Assembly (NCBI RefSeq): GCF_001684965.1
Contig: NZ_MAYG01000001.1
Coordinates: 1,054,001 to 1,118,000 of the forward strand
DNA: 64,000 nt
Direction: 5' to 3'
Source of the DNA: Chryseobacterium arthrosphaerae
GTDB taxonomy: Bacteria > Bacteroidota > Bacteroidia > Flavobacteriales > Weeksellaceae
The notes beneath the pieces were generated by a model. The model had not been told where the DNA came from, did no database searches, and saw nothing but the letters and a program-made list of their open reading frames with translations. This document shows positions 29,101 to 36,618 of this stretch, piece by piece. Position 1 is the stretch's first letter. The number at the start of each line of letters is the position of its first letter. The translations under genes and the position numbers were made by a program.

Positions 29101-29261
29101 GGGCGGTAGGTAACAGGTCTATTGCAACCGGTGCGGCTATCGGATTGCTGATCGGTACTGTTTTAGGGCTTTTCGTGATTCCTGTTCTGTATGTGATCTT
29201 TGAAACCATACAGGAGAAGATCAAACCTATTAAAAAAGAAGATATCAGTTTAGCCGAATAA
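26115..29261 (+). CDS. RND efflux pump, AcrB/HAE1 family
   Basis: 1048 aa, standard length. Twelve membrane helices with two large periplasmic loops. The first segment reads FINRPVLSTVISILIVILG. The proton-relay helix GIVVDDAIVVVEA has the Asp pair near 406-407, and GLTREELNSGSQ precedes helix 7. The start overlaps the adaptor stop by one base. It is a proton-driven exporter of hydrophobic or amphiphilic compounds. Substrate range is not readable. Confidence 0.97.
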   Translation: MIKNFINRPVLSTVISILIVILGVLGLISLPVTQYPDIAPPTVSVSANYTGANAETVMKSVVVPLEEQINGVEGMDYITSSAGNDGSAQIQVFFKQGIDPDIAAVNVQNRVARATPLLPAEVTRSGVVTQKQQTSALMYMSFYSENKDLDDVYLQNFLNINIIPNLKRVNGVGDANVFGGKNYSMRIWLDPAKMAAYSVTPTDVTNAINEQSREAAAGSIGQNSGSSFEYIIKYVGKFNDKEQYDNIIIKSLANGQNLMLKDVAKVELAGQSYTGIGENGNNPSISMGIFQTPGSNAQEIIKNIKAYLKSAEGTFPQGIKYTFNFDTNEFLEASIEKVVHTLIEAFILVFIVVYIFLQDFRSTLIPAIAVPVSIVGAFFFLNLFGYSLNLLTLFALVLAIGIVVDDAIVVVEAVHAKMEHGISDAKKATVEAMDEITGAIISITLVMAAVFIPVTFITGPTGVFYQQFGITLIIAIIISAINALTLSPVLCSLFLKPHEAHHAEYKNLNLLQKFFYKFNIAFKTTTERYGRGFVFLLRHKWVTLVIFAVTGVILFWASSSMKKGFVPTEDRGIIFTDVQLPPGASMERTYNALKTLQAKALKVPGVQNVTISTGRGFLSGNGSNNGLAFVKLKPFEERKKDGQTSEEITKRLFGIVGAVPDAKVVFFQPPSVPGFGNSAGFEMVLLDKSGGEYADLDNKTNEFIGKLMQRPEIQFAQTSFNTKYPQYQMEINVPLSKQLGVSVNEILATMQGYIGGIYTADFTKYGKQFRVMVQALPENRKNIENLNELYIRTGSGIMSPISQFVTLKKAYGPQSVSRYNLFTSVKVTGANSDGYSSGDAIAAVQQVADETLNQNYAVEFTGLTREELNSGSQTLLIFGLSLIFVYFILSAQYESYILPLIVVISLPLGVMGAYFGQKIMGLENNIYFQIALIMLVGLLAKNAILIVEFAVQRRHHGETIVMSAINAAKARVRPILMTSFAFIFGLLPLVLASGIGAVGNRSIATGAAIGLLIGTVLGLFVIPVLYVIFETIQEKIKPIKKEDISLAE

Positions 29262-29276
29262 AATTAAGATTTAAGA

Positions 29277-29345
29277 AATTAGAAGTTAGAAATTAGAGAT
29301 GAATCTAAAAACTAACTTCTGACTTCTAAACTCTAACTTCTAATT
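29277..29345 (+). other. Inverted repeat between pump and channel genes
   Basis: AATTAGAAGTTAG (29277-29289) and CTAACTTCTAATT (29333-29345) are perfect 13-bp arms. The same AACTTCT/AGAAGTT words recur inside the loop, giving alternative hairpins. It could tune expression or mRNA decay between pump and channel. Confidence 0.6.
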
Positions 29346-29352
29346 AAAAACA

Positions 29353-30768
29353 ATGAAGAGTTTATTAAATATTATAAAAGGAATCACTTTTTCAGCGGTT
29401 ATATTGGGGACTGTCACTTCCTGTATGGCCAGAAAAGAGTATGAAAGGCCCAAAAACGTTGTAGATGAGAAGCTTTTCCGTACAGATATGCTTCCTTCAG
29501 ACAGTGCCAGCATCGCCAATATTTCGTGGAAGGAAATATTTACCGATCCTATACTGCAGGGGCATATTTCCAAAGCACTTGAGAATAATCTGGATATCAG
29601 AATTGCTTTAGAAAGTATTAACTCTGCGGAGGCATACCTTAAACAAAGCAAGGCAGCTTATCAGCCGACCCTTTCTATCGGGCCCAATTATACATTCCAG
29701 ACTCAGTCTATCAATACTCAGTTCGGGCAGATCATCGGAGAAAGACGGTATGTCAACCAATTTGACATTACGGCAAGTATCGGATGGGAAGCAGATATCT
29801 GGGGAAAACTGAGAGCACAGGAGAAAGCACAGCTGGCCACTTATCTGGGGACCGTTGCAGCTCACAAAGCAGTAAAAAGCAGTCTTGTTGCCTCTATTGC
29901 TTCTGCCTATTATCAGCTGCTGACTTTCGATGCTCAGAAAAAGATCATTACAGAGACCATTGCGGTACGTGAAAAGAACCTGGAGACTACAAGAGCGCTC
30001 AAAGCTTCCGGAACGCTTACTGAAGTTGCCGTACAGCAGAGTGAAGCCCTTGTTTTCAATGCGAAATCTTTACTGATCGATATCGATACGCAGATCCAGT
30101 TGCTTGAAAATACAATGAGCCTTTTGATGGGAGAATCTTCTCACACCATTGAAAGATCTACCCTGCAGGGACAGAAGCTTCCAATAGATCTTAGGTTGGG
30201 ATATCCCGCCCAGTTACTGGCTAACCGTCCGGATGTGATGAGGGCAGAATACAACTTAATGAATGCATTTGAGCTGACCAATGCGGCCAAAGCTCAGTTT
30301 TATCCAACATTGAAGCTTACAGGAACAGGTGGGGTACAGTCTGTGGACATTGACCATCTCTTCAGTGTAAATTCATTATTTGCCAATATTGTAGGAGGGC
30401 TGGCGCAGCCTATTCTGAACAGAAGAACGATTAAAACGAATTATGATGTAAGTCTTGCCAATAAGGAAACGGCTTATCTTAACTTCAGAAAAACAGTGCT
30501 TACAGCAGGAAAAGAAGTTTCCGATGCCATCAGGGTTTTCTCTGTTCAGGATTCTTTCATAGAATTGAAACAAAAAGAGCTGGATGCCTACAAAAAATCA
30601 GTTGACTATTCCCAGGAACTGGTCAACTATGGTATGGCCAACTACCTTGAAGTATTGAACGCAAGCGTGAACTCATTGAATGCGGAACTTAATATTTCCA
30701 ATGCACAATATAATAAAATGAAAGCGGCCGTTGAGCTTTACCAGGCTTTAGGCGGGGGCTGGAAATAG
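29353..30768 (+). CDS. Outer-membrane efflux channel, NodT/OprM family
   Basis: 471 aa. Lipobox VTSC with Cys24. NISWKEIFTDPILQGHISKALENNLDIRIALESINSAEA opens the first TolC-type repeat, and LLANRPDVMRAEYNLMNAFELTNAAKAQFYPTLKLTG the second, as in NodT/OprM. It forms a trimer spanning the outer membrane and periplasm and completes the tripartite pump. It ends with a terminator. Confidence 0.95.
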   Translation: MKSLLNIIKGITFSAVILGTVTSCMARKEYERPKNVVDEKLFRTDMLPSDSASIANISWKEIFTDPILQGHISKALENNLDIRIALESINSAEAYLKQSKAAYQPTLSIGPNYTFQTQSINTQFGQIIGERRYVNQFDITASIGWEADIWGKLRAQEKAQLATYLGTVAAHKAVKSSLVASIASAYYQLLTFDAQKKIITETIAVREKNLETTRALKASGTLTEVAVQQSEALVFNAKSLLIDIDTQIQLLENTMSLLMGESSHTIERSTLQGQKLPIDLRLGYPAQLLANRPDVMRAEYNLMNAFELTNAAKAQFYPTLKLTGTGGVQSVDIDHLFSVNSLFANIVGGLAQPILNRRTIKTNYDVSLANKETAYLNFRKTVLTAGKEVSDAIRVFSVQDSFIELKQKELDAYKKSVDYSQELVNYGMANYLEVLNASVNSLNAELNISNAQYNKMKAAVELYQALGGGWK

Positions 30769-30791
30769 AAATATTTTGCAGTAGATCATAA

Positions 30792-30823
30792 AAACGTGTG
30801 TCAGCAATGGCACACGTTTTTTA
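30792..30823 (+). terminator. Terminator of efflux operon
   Basis: AAACGTGTG and CACACGTTT form the stem around TCAGCAATGG, followed by T's. Confidence 0.85.
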
Positions 30824-30846
30824 TGGTAAAGATTTCCGGGATCCGG

Positions 30847-31827
30847 TTATAGGGTTGCCAGCAGTTCCATGGTACGCCTTTCTTTTTCTGATATGGTTTT
30901 TAAGAGATCTGAAGCCTGCCGGATGTATCTTAATTCTTTTGTTTCGCTTACTTTTTCAAACAGTTTTGCCACAGAGGTCCAGAGTTCTGCCGTTTCTTTG
31001 AAGGCTTCATAACCGGTCTTTAACAGATCAAGCTGGAGTAACTCATTACTTTCCTTTAGAAAATCACGGTACAGATTTCTGAACAGTGCCCCTCCTGTTC
31101 CTGCTTTTTCCATCATCATGGCCGTTAGCTTAAATTCACCTTCAATATCTTTGCTTGCATGAAACCATTTGACAATTTCATTACCGGTTTTTACAATTCC
31201 TTTATAAGAAATATTAGTGATAGGAGGGTTCAGATATTCGGTGGCATTATTTCTGATCGCTATGGGTATTATCTCTTTCAGGTCGGTTTCTCTGTCTGTT
31301 TTCTGTAGGGTATAATACAGATTTTTAGACGCCATGGGGCCTTTTTCTGCTCTTGCCAACGCCAGGCTTTCTAAAGAGGTATGCACCAATCCGCCCTGTT
31401 GTATGGTATCTACCAGGAAAGCGTTTTGATGATCATAGCCGTAAATGGCAGCATAATGCCCTGCAAAATGAAAAGGATTTGAAAAATATTCCAGGTGGTA
31501 ACAGTCCAGTTTCAAACCTACCGTCTGTCCGTTATCAAGAAGTTTTTTTACCTCAGTCCAGGCTTTTTGTGAGGAAGACGTTTCCTTAACCGTTAATTCA
31601 AGATGTAAATTTCTGGCAATATTCCGGGTCAGCAGGTCTGTTTTTATCCGGCCCCCGATAAAAGGAGAATCCATTGTTTTCATATTCCAATAGATAAAGC
31701 CCAGGCCTTCCCCCAGGCCGAAAAGCATAGGTTCGGAAAGCTCAATTCCGATTTGCTGCAATAAGGTTCCAGTGGCTGTAGTTTCACAATGCTGGCCGTT
31801 AAAAGGCTTCAGGTTTTCTATTTTCAT
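30847..31827 (-). CDS. BtrH N-terminal domain and DUF4872-like protein
   Basis: 326 aa. The N-terminal half has HCETTATGTLL (His13, Cys14) and ELSEPMLFGLGEGLGFIYW, the pattern of the BtrH N-terminal cysteine-acyltransferase-like domain. HFAGHYAAIYGYD near 121-133 supplies a His as in papain-like peptidase C39 folds. The C-terminal half is helical and fits DUF4872. BtrH transfers an acyl group in butirosin synthesis. Here no antibiotic cluster is near, so only a cysteine acyltransferase or amidase-like role can be suggested. Confidence 0.7.
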   Translation of the reverse strand: MKIENLKPFNGQHCETTATGTLLQQIGIELSEPMLFGLGEGLGFIYWNMKTMDSPFIGGRIKTDLLTRNIARNLHLELTVKETSSSQKAWTEVKKLLDNGQTVGLKLDCYHLEYFSNPFHFAGHYAAIYGYDHQNAFLVDTIQQGGLVHTSLESLALARAEKGPMASKNLYYTLQKTDRETDLKEIIPIAIRNNATEYLNPPITNISYKGIVKTGNEIVKWFHASKDIEGEFKLTAMMMEKAGTGGALFRNLYRDFLKESNELLQLDLLKTGYEAFKETAELWTSVAKLFEKVSETKELRYIRQASDLLKTISEKERRTMELLATL

Positions 31828-31946
31828 TATGTAAGGGCTTGAGCTTAATTATTATGATGCAGAAAATTAGTTAATTATGCCCATATATGGAAATTCCTTT
31901 CATGGTTATTTAAGCTGTGTTAAAATCTTTTAAAGATTACAATTTA

Positions 31947-31978
31947 TTTGTATATATGTATTTAACTACGTAGTTTTA
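31947..31978 (+). promoter_or_regulatory. Promoter with palindromic operator
   Basis: TTTG at 31947-31950, a 20-base spacer and TAGTTTTA at 31971-31978 form a promoter. The perfect 12-bp palindrome AACTACGTAGTT (31964-31975) overlaps the -7 box, an ideal repressor site. The MarR-type gene of this operon is the likely ligand. Confidence 0.6.
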
Positions 31979-31996
31979 TACTTTAATATTTACGCT

Positions 31997-32497
31997 ATGA
32001 AATTACAGATTCAATCTTTAAACAATTCATATTCAGAACAGGCTGTAGATCTGATTCTGACGATTCAGCAGAAGGAATTTAATATTCCTATTACGGTAGA
32101 AGACCAGCCGGACCTGATGCAGATTGAAAGCTTTTATCAGGAAAAAGGGGGAAACTTCTGGGGCGCTTTTATTGATGGAGAGCTTGTGGGATCTATTGCT
32201 CTGGTGAAATTTGACAAAAGGGCAGGAGCGATCAGAAAAATGTTTGTGAAAAAAGATTTCAGGGGAAAAGAACTGAATATAGCACAGATATTACTGCAGA
32301 TCTTAATCTCATTCTGCCATGAAAACGGAATTGATGATCTGTATTTAGGAACAATAACAGTATTGAAGGCTGCCCAGCGTTTCTATGAAAGAAATCATTT
32401 TACAAAGATCGAAAAAGAAATGCTTCCGGTTCTATTCCCGTTAATGAGTGCTGACGATATTTTTTATCATTTAAACTTAAAAAATGATTCAATATGA
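31997..32497 (+). CDS. GNAT family N-acetyltransferase
   Basis: 166 aa. GSIALVKFDKRAGAIRKMFVKKDFRGKELNIAQILLQILISFC covers motif A, with FRGKELN as the acetyl-CoA loop; ITVLKAAQRFYERNHFTKIEK is motif B. Its stop overlaps the next start by four bases, so it is translationally coupled to a MarR regulator. In other bacteria fused MarR-GNAT proteins exist, so the pair may act on one pathway. Confidence 0.88.
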   Translation: MKLQIQSLNNSYSEQAVDLILTIQQKEFNIPITVEDQPDLMQIESFYQEKGGNFWGAFIDGELVGSIALVKFDKRAGAIRKMFVKKDFRGKELNIAQILLQILISFCHENGIDDLYLGTITVLKAAQRFYERNHFTKIEKEMLPVLFPLMSADDIFYHLNLKNDSI

Positions 32498-32973
32498 ATG
32501 TGATCAACGAGGCAGGAATTCTTGCCATATCTACAAGGCTTCACCGCCTCAGTGAACAGCTGAGAAAAGATGGGGCGATGATCTATAAAGCTTTCGGTAT
32601 CGATTTTGAACTGAAGTGGTTTCCTGTCATTTTTACCATTTATCAGAAAGAACTGGCCAGTGTTGTAGAAATTGCCAATGAAATAGGGTATACCCATCCA
32701 TCCACCATAACACTGCTGAAGGAACTGGAAAAACTGGAACTGATACAGTGGCAAAAAGATAAACAGGATGAACGTAAAAGATTATTCAGTCTGACAACCA
32801 AAGGTAAAGACCTGATTGAAAAGATGAAACCGGTATGGGAACTCATGGCGGCTGTTCTGGGAGATATAGCGGATAATAAAAACAACCTGCTGACGGCTAT
32901 TGATGAAGCTGAAGATCAACTTGCCAGCCAGTCTTTTTACCAGAGGGCGATGCAGGTGAAGAATTCGAAATAA
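32494..32973 (+). CDS. MarR family transcriptional regulator
   Basis: 159 aa. The winged helix spans about 45-110: SVVEIANEIGYTHPSTITLLKELEKLELIQWQKDKQDERKRLFSLTTKG, with the DERK wing typical of MarR. Helices at both ends form the dimer. It overlaps the acetyltransferase gene and probably represses the operon through the palindrome at 31964. Confidence 0.9.
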   Translation: MNVINEAGILAISTRLHRLSEQLRKDGAMIYKAFGIDFELKWFPVIFTIYQKELASVVEIANEIGYTHPSTITLLKELEKLELIQWQKDKQDERKRLFSLTTKGKDLIEKMKPVWELMAAVLGDIADNKNNLLTAIDEAEDQLASQSFYQRAMQVKNSK

Positions 32974-32985
32974 GCAGATTATTTG

Positions 32986-33330
32986 TCAGGTTAAATGATG
33001 CCAGCTATAACCGCAATGTCGGCATTGCTTTGCATATGGAGTGCGGGCAAGTTTATTGCATTTGGGGCAATTGTTGAAGAAGACTTTTTGGGGAACTTCT
33101 ACCATTATCCGGGTGACAACATTCTGTTCAAAAACTTCATATCCCAATTCCAATAGTCTGGTTATTTCAGGATCAGAATTGATCCAGCCGAGTTCTGCCA
33201 TTTTATTTCTTAAAGAAGTATTTTCAGCACTCTTTAAAGTGTACATATGGTGATTCAGTGCTAATGCTTCATCTTCAGTCAGTAATTCACTAAAATATCT
33301 GATCACATAATTAATAGTTTCCCGGTCCAT
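32986..33330 (-). CDS. Zinc-ribbon hypothetical protein
   Basis: 114 aa from ATG 33330. An in-frame ATG at 33360 would add MKTFLLLQSN, but that stretch resembles promoter DNA (TACTTTTA on the minus strand), so the shorter start is preferred. The N-terminal half is helical (ETINYVIRYFSELLTEDEALALNHH). The C-terminus has two Cys pairs, CPKC and CRHC, a zinc ribbon. Function unknown; a decayed relative of its central segment NSDPEIT may exist at 46522. Confidence 0.7.
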   Translation of the reverse strand: MDRETINYVIRYFSELLTEDEALALNHHMYTLKSAENTSLRNKMAELGWINSDPEITRLLELGYEVFEQNVVTRIMVEVPQKVFFNNCPKCNKLARTPYAKQCRHCGYSWHHLT

Positions 33331-33502
33331 ATTCGATTGTAAAAGTAAAAACGTTTTCAATAATTTATTCTGACTAATTTATTATTTTTCTTTTAAATCA
33401 ACTTATATTACAGGATCTCATCATTGGGAAATAGAAATTTAATACTGACAGCTTATTGTCACTAAAGTAGTCTAACTTTACATTATCAATAAAAGAAAAG
33501 CT

Positions 33503-34084
33503 ATGGGAAAAACTGCGGAGAAACAGACCTTTCATGTCAGCACAAAGGCAGAATGGCGGCATTGGCTGGAGCAGAACCATCATATTGAACAGTCTGTATG
33601 GCTTATCTGCAATACGCGGAAATCAAATTTACCCATTGTTTCCTGGAGTGAACTGGTGGATGAAGCGCTTTGTTTCGGCTGGATTGACAGTACAAGAAAA
33701 ACTGTGGATGAAGGCTCATTTATGCAGCTGTTCAGCAGACGCAAACCCAATAGTACCTGGTCAAAGATCAATAAAGAGAAAGTTCAGAAACTCATAGACA
33801 GTAATCTGATGACAAAGGCAGGATTTGAAACGATCAGAATTGCAAAAGAGAACGGCTCCTGGAATATTTTAGACAGTGTGGAAGAACTTGTTATCCCTGA
33901 AGATCTGAATGAAGCATTTAAAATGCATGACGGTTCAGAAGCATATTTTCTTAGCCTGAGTAAATCGGTAAAAAAAATGCTGCTGCAATGGATTGTTCTT
34001 GCCAAAAGAACTGAAACCCGGAAGAAACGCATTGATGAAATAGCCATACTGGCAGCTCAGAACAAGAAGCCTAAAAATTTTTAA
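33503..34084 (+). CDS. YdeI/OmpD-associated family protein
   Basis: 193 aa. FHVSTKAEWRHWLEQNHH, VSWSELVDEALCFGWIDSTRK and FMQLFSRRKPNSTWSKINKEKVQKLI are the conserved blocks of the YdeI family, which is linked to envelope stress and peptide-bacteriocin tolerance in some bacteria. The C-terminal region ends in a Lys/Arg-rich helix. It stands alone. Function in this organism unknown. Confidence 0.8.
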   Translation: MGKTAEKQTFHVSTKAEWRHWLEQNHHIEQSVWLICNTRKSNLPIVSWSELVDEALCFGWIDSTRKTVDEGSFMQLFSRRKPNSTWSKINKEKVQKLIDSNLMTKAGFETIRIAKENGSWNILDSVEELVIPEDLNEAFKMHDGSEAYFLSLSKSVKKMLLQWIVLAKRTETRKKRIDEIAILAAQNKKPKNF

Positions 34085-34160
34085 GGGTGTCTTATATGAA
34101 AAGAAACAGGCTGTTCCGTTACAGAACACTCAATTAGTTGACCGTTAAAATGATATATTA

Positions 34161-34200
34161 TTAGAATTTCAGAGTCGCTGCTACAGACTACATTCTTCTT
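34161..34200 (-). pseudogene. Relic of a TonB-dependent receptor C-terminus
   Basis: On the minus strand these bases read RRM, stop, SVAATLKF, stop. The intact receptor at 46670 ends GRTWSVAATLRF. The DNA matches 46670-46708 closely, but the Trp codon is a stop here and homology ends upstream. It marks a deleted receptor gene. Confidence 0.65.
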
Positions 34201-34231
34201 ACGCTTATCTTCGGGTTTCCTTCGGGTGTTG

Positions 34232-34279
34232 TTCGGATGAGCTTCGATAAAATGATTCTTTTTCCGAAGCTCATCCGAA
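34232..34279. repeat. 15-bp perfect inverted repeat
   Basis: TTCGGATGAGCTTCG and CGAAGCTCATCCGAA flank an 18-base loop. CTTCGGG and ATCGAAG words repeat around it, so this looks like a REP-type palindromic sequence. It lies in the 850-base gene-free stretch 34085-34934. Confidence 0.65.
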
Positions 34280-34530
34280 GAAGTATCGAAGAGCTATCGA
34301 AGAAATGAGGATTAAATTCAAAACAGGGGAGCATTACAGAATGTACACTATTTTTGTTGAGCAAAATAAATAGTATAAGGCCATTGATTGTCCCTTAAAA
34401 ATATATGTTCCTTATATTTTAAAGGAGGGTAACAATAGGCTTGAGTGAATATTTTTTCTGAATAACAGTCGTGAAAAGCTTACCACAAACTAGAACTTCA
34501 TCTGCTGAAGCATTTGCTTTTCATTCTTTG

Positions 34531-34690
34531 TATTGATGGAATTGAATTAACGCAAAGTTTTTATCACCTTACCTCGTATTCCTGAGGATGCAAAGAATGG
34601 AATCAATGAAATTGATTCTTATGAAGTGTATATAACCATGCACCTCTTCATAATATTCAAATAATCTTTCTTTGCGTTTTTTTAATTGTT
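34531..34690. repeat. Dispersed repeat, copy A (copy B at 50043)
   Basis: It begins TATTGATG and AATTGAATTAACGCAAAG and ends TCTTTCTTTGCGTTTTT, with AACGCAAAG and CTTTGCGTT as terminal inverted repeats. Most of its length aligns with 50043-50238. No coding potential is seen. Confidence 0.7.
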
Positions 34691-34860
34691 TTTTTTAGTT
34701 GATTATTCCGGATTTTGATTTTGTAAGAATTAAAATCAATTACGACAGCTTCTGTCGCAGTGCGGATTTAACTTTGCAATAAAGACGTTTAGAATCAATA
34801 GATGACAATGAAAGATATCTGTTGTTGATGAAAATTTAATATTAAATTGTAATAATTTGA

Positions 34861-34889
34861 TTGTATTGTGTTAAAAAAAGTTAAATTTG
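34861..34889 (+). promoter_or_regulatory. Promoter of the propeller/Rhs operon
   Basis: TTG (34861), an 18-base spacer and TAAATTTG (34882-34889) match the Flavobacteriia promoter consensus well. It lies 45 bases before the ATG at 34935. Confidence 0.7.
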
Positions 34890-34934
34890 CGAAGCTTTAA
34901 AAAAACTAATTGTTAACTCATAAAAAACACGGGA

Positions 34935-36605
34935 ATGAAAAAAAAGTATCTCTGTGCATTTACCTTATGCACAATCCTTGGGCTATCTGCCCAGGAAGTG
35001 GTATGGCAGAAAGACATCCAGTCCTCCACCCAGGATTTTCTCAGCCAGGTTACCACCACCATTGATCAGCAATACCTTATCACGGGAAGCTCTATACACT
35101 CCAAAAGCCAGTCGCCAGAAGCTAACAGCCAAAAGCAGAATAATGGCTATGATTTCCATCTGGTAAAACTCAACCAGCAGGGAGATCAGGTCTGGGAAAA
35201 ATATTTTTCAGGGCAGAATCATGACTATCTGTCAGCCACCGTTACCACCCAGGACGGAGGATTCCTTCTGGCCGGAACCTCCTATTCCGGGAAAGGACTC
35301 GATAAGAAAGAGGATTCCAGAGGAGGATCCGATATCTGGCTGATCAGGTTGAATGAATTCGGGGATGAACTATGGCAGAAAACATTAGGAACTTCCTCAG
35401 ATGAAGAAGCCCGATCAGTCATTCAAGCCACAGATTTAGGATTCTTTGTTGCCGGCAATGTCCAGAACTCATCCAAAGGCTATGGTTCCAAAGACGTCTG
35501 GATTACAAGACTTGATAAAGATGGAAAAGAACTCTCACAGCTTATTTTAGGTGGAAAAGGTCTGGATGAAGTTGAAAAAATGATCCCAACCAAAGATGGC
35601 GGAGCCTTACTGGGAATTTATTCCAGAAGCTCCGAGGTACATGATTCAGGTTCCGGTATCAGCACCTCTGAAAGCAAATCATCAACTACAAATACTGCAA
35701 GCCGCAACCTTTCATCTGCCACCTCTACAGCCATTAGCCAGATGCCAAAAGCCAGCAGCAATTTCGGTGAAGGCGACTACTGGATCGTAAAACTGGACAA
35801 GAACGGAAAAGTAGAATGGGAAAAGAACTATGGCGGGAAAGGAGATGACCATATCAGAACTTTAGCTTTGACATCCGCAGGTTATGTCATTGGTGGCGAA
35901 TCCAGATCCGAAAGATCAGGAACCAAAACAGTAGGTACCCAAGAAGGTACTGACTTATGGTTAATCGCCCTAAACGAAAGAGGCGATGAGCAGTGGCAAA
36001 AGTCATACAACTTCAAAAACCGTGATGTTCTGATGGGAATGAGTGTGATTACAAAGACCCAGGAATCAAGAACCAAGAGCCAAGATGTTACAACAGGAAT
36101 ATTGCTAGGCGGTTATACCCAGGCTGAAGGCAGAATAGAAAAAGATGATGAAACCTTCTGGATGCTGTACCTGGATCAGAATGGTAATGAACAGTGGAGA
36201 AAGCATGTGACAGGAGAATCAAGGCAGAGAGAAGAAAGACTTTCAGATTTGAAACTGAACCGGGATGGTTCCATTATCCTGGCCGGGACCAGTGCCAAAG
36301 AACTGGGGAAAGAGAACTGGAAAATTGTGAAGCTGGGAGACAAGCAGGTCAGCCAATTGATCGAAAAACAGGATATCAAGATTTATCCGAACCCCGTATC
36401 TGATTATGCTTATGTAGAAATCGGCTTTGATTTCAAAGAAGCTTATATTCTGTTGTATGATATGAGCGGAAGACAACTTCAGAGTCTGAAGACAAAGAAT
36501 AATGTGACCAAGATTAATACACAAGCTTTGGTACAGGGCGCTTATCTGGTGACCATAAAAACTGATAATAATAAAACAGCGAATGCAAAGCTGATTAAGA
36601 AATAA
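34935..36605 (+). CDS. Secreted propeller protein with T9SS type A sorting domain
   Basis: 556 aa. The signal peptide ends near GLSAQ. Five or six repeats of the type D-x-W-h-h-x-L-D-x-x-G-x-x-x-W-x-K, each followed by DGG or similar (e.g. DYWIVKLDKNGKVEWEKNYGG), suggest a beta-propeller over residues 25-470. The last ~75 residues, starting IKIYPNPVSDYAYVEIG and ending ANAKLIKK, are a T9SS type A sorting domain. The protein is thus exported across the outer membrane, probably surface-bound. It lies 13 bases before the first YD-repeat gene and probably belongs to the same operon. Confidence 0.88.
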   Translation: MKKKYLCAFTLCTILGLSAQEVVWQKDIQSSTQDFLSQVTTTIDQQYLITGSSIHSKSQSPEANSQKQNNGYDFHLVKLNQQGDQVWEKYFSGQNHDYLSATVTTQDGGFLLAGTSYSGKGLDKKEDSRGGSDIWLIRLNEFGDELWQKTLGTSSDEEARSVIQATDLGFFVAGNVQNSSKGYGSKDVWITRLDKDGKELSQLILGGKGLDEVEKMIPTKDGGALLGIYSRSSEVHDSGSGISTSESKSSTTNTASRNLSSATSTAISQMPKASSNFGEGDYWIVKLDKNGKVEWEKNYGGKGDDHIRTLALTSAGYVIGGESRSERSGTKTVGTQEGTDLWLIALNERGDEQWQKSYNFKNRDVLMGMSVITKTQESRTKSQDVTTGILLGGYTQAEGRIEKDDETFWMLYLDQNGNEQWRKHVTGESRQREERLSDLKLNRDGSIILAGTSAKELGKENWKIVKLGDKQVSQLIEKQDIKIYPNPVSDYAYVEIGFDFKEAYILLYDMSGRQLQSLKTKNNVTKINTQALVQGAYLVTIKTDNNKTANAKLIKK

Positions 36606-36618
36606 AAAACTGAGAATC

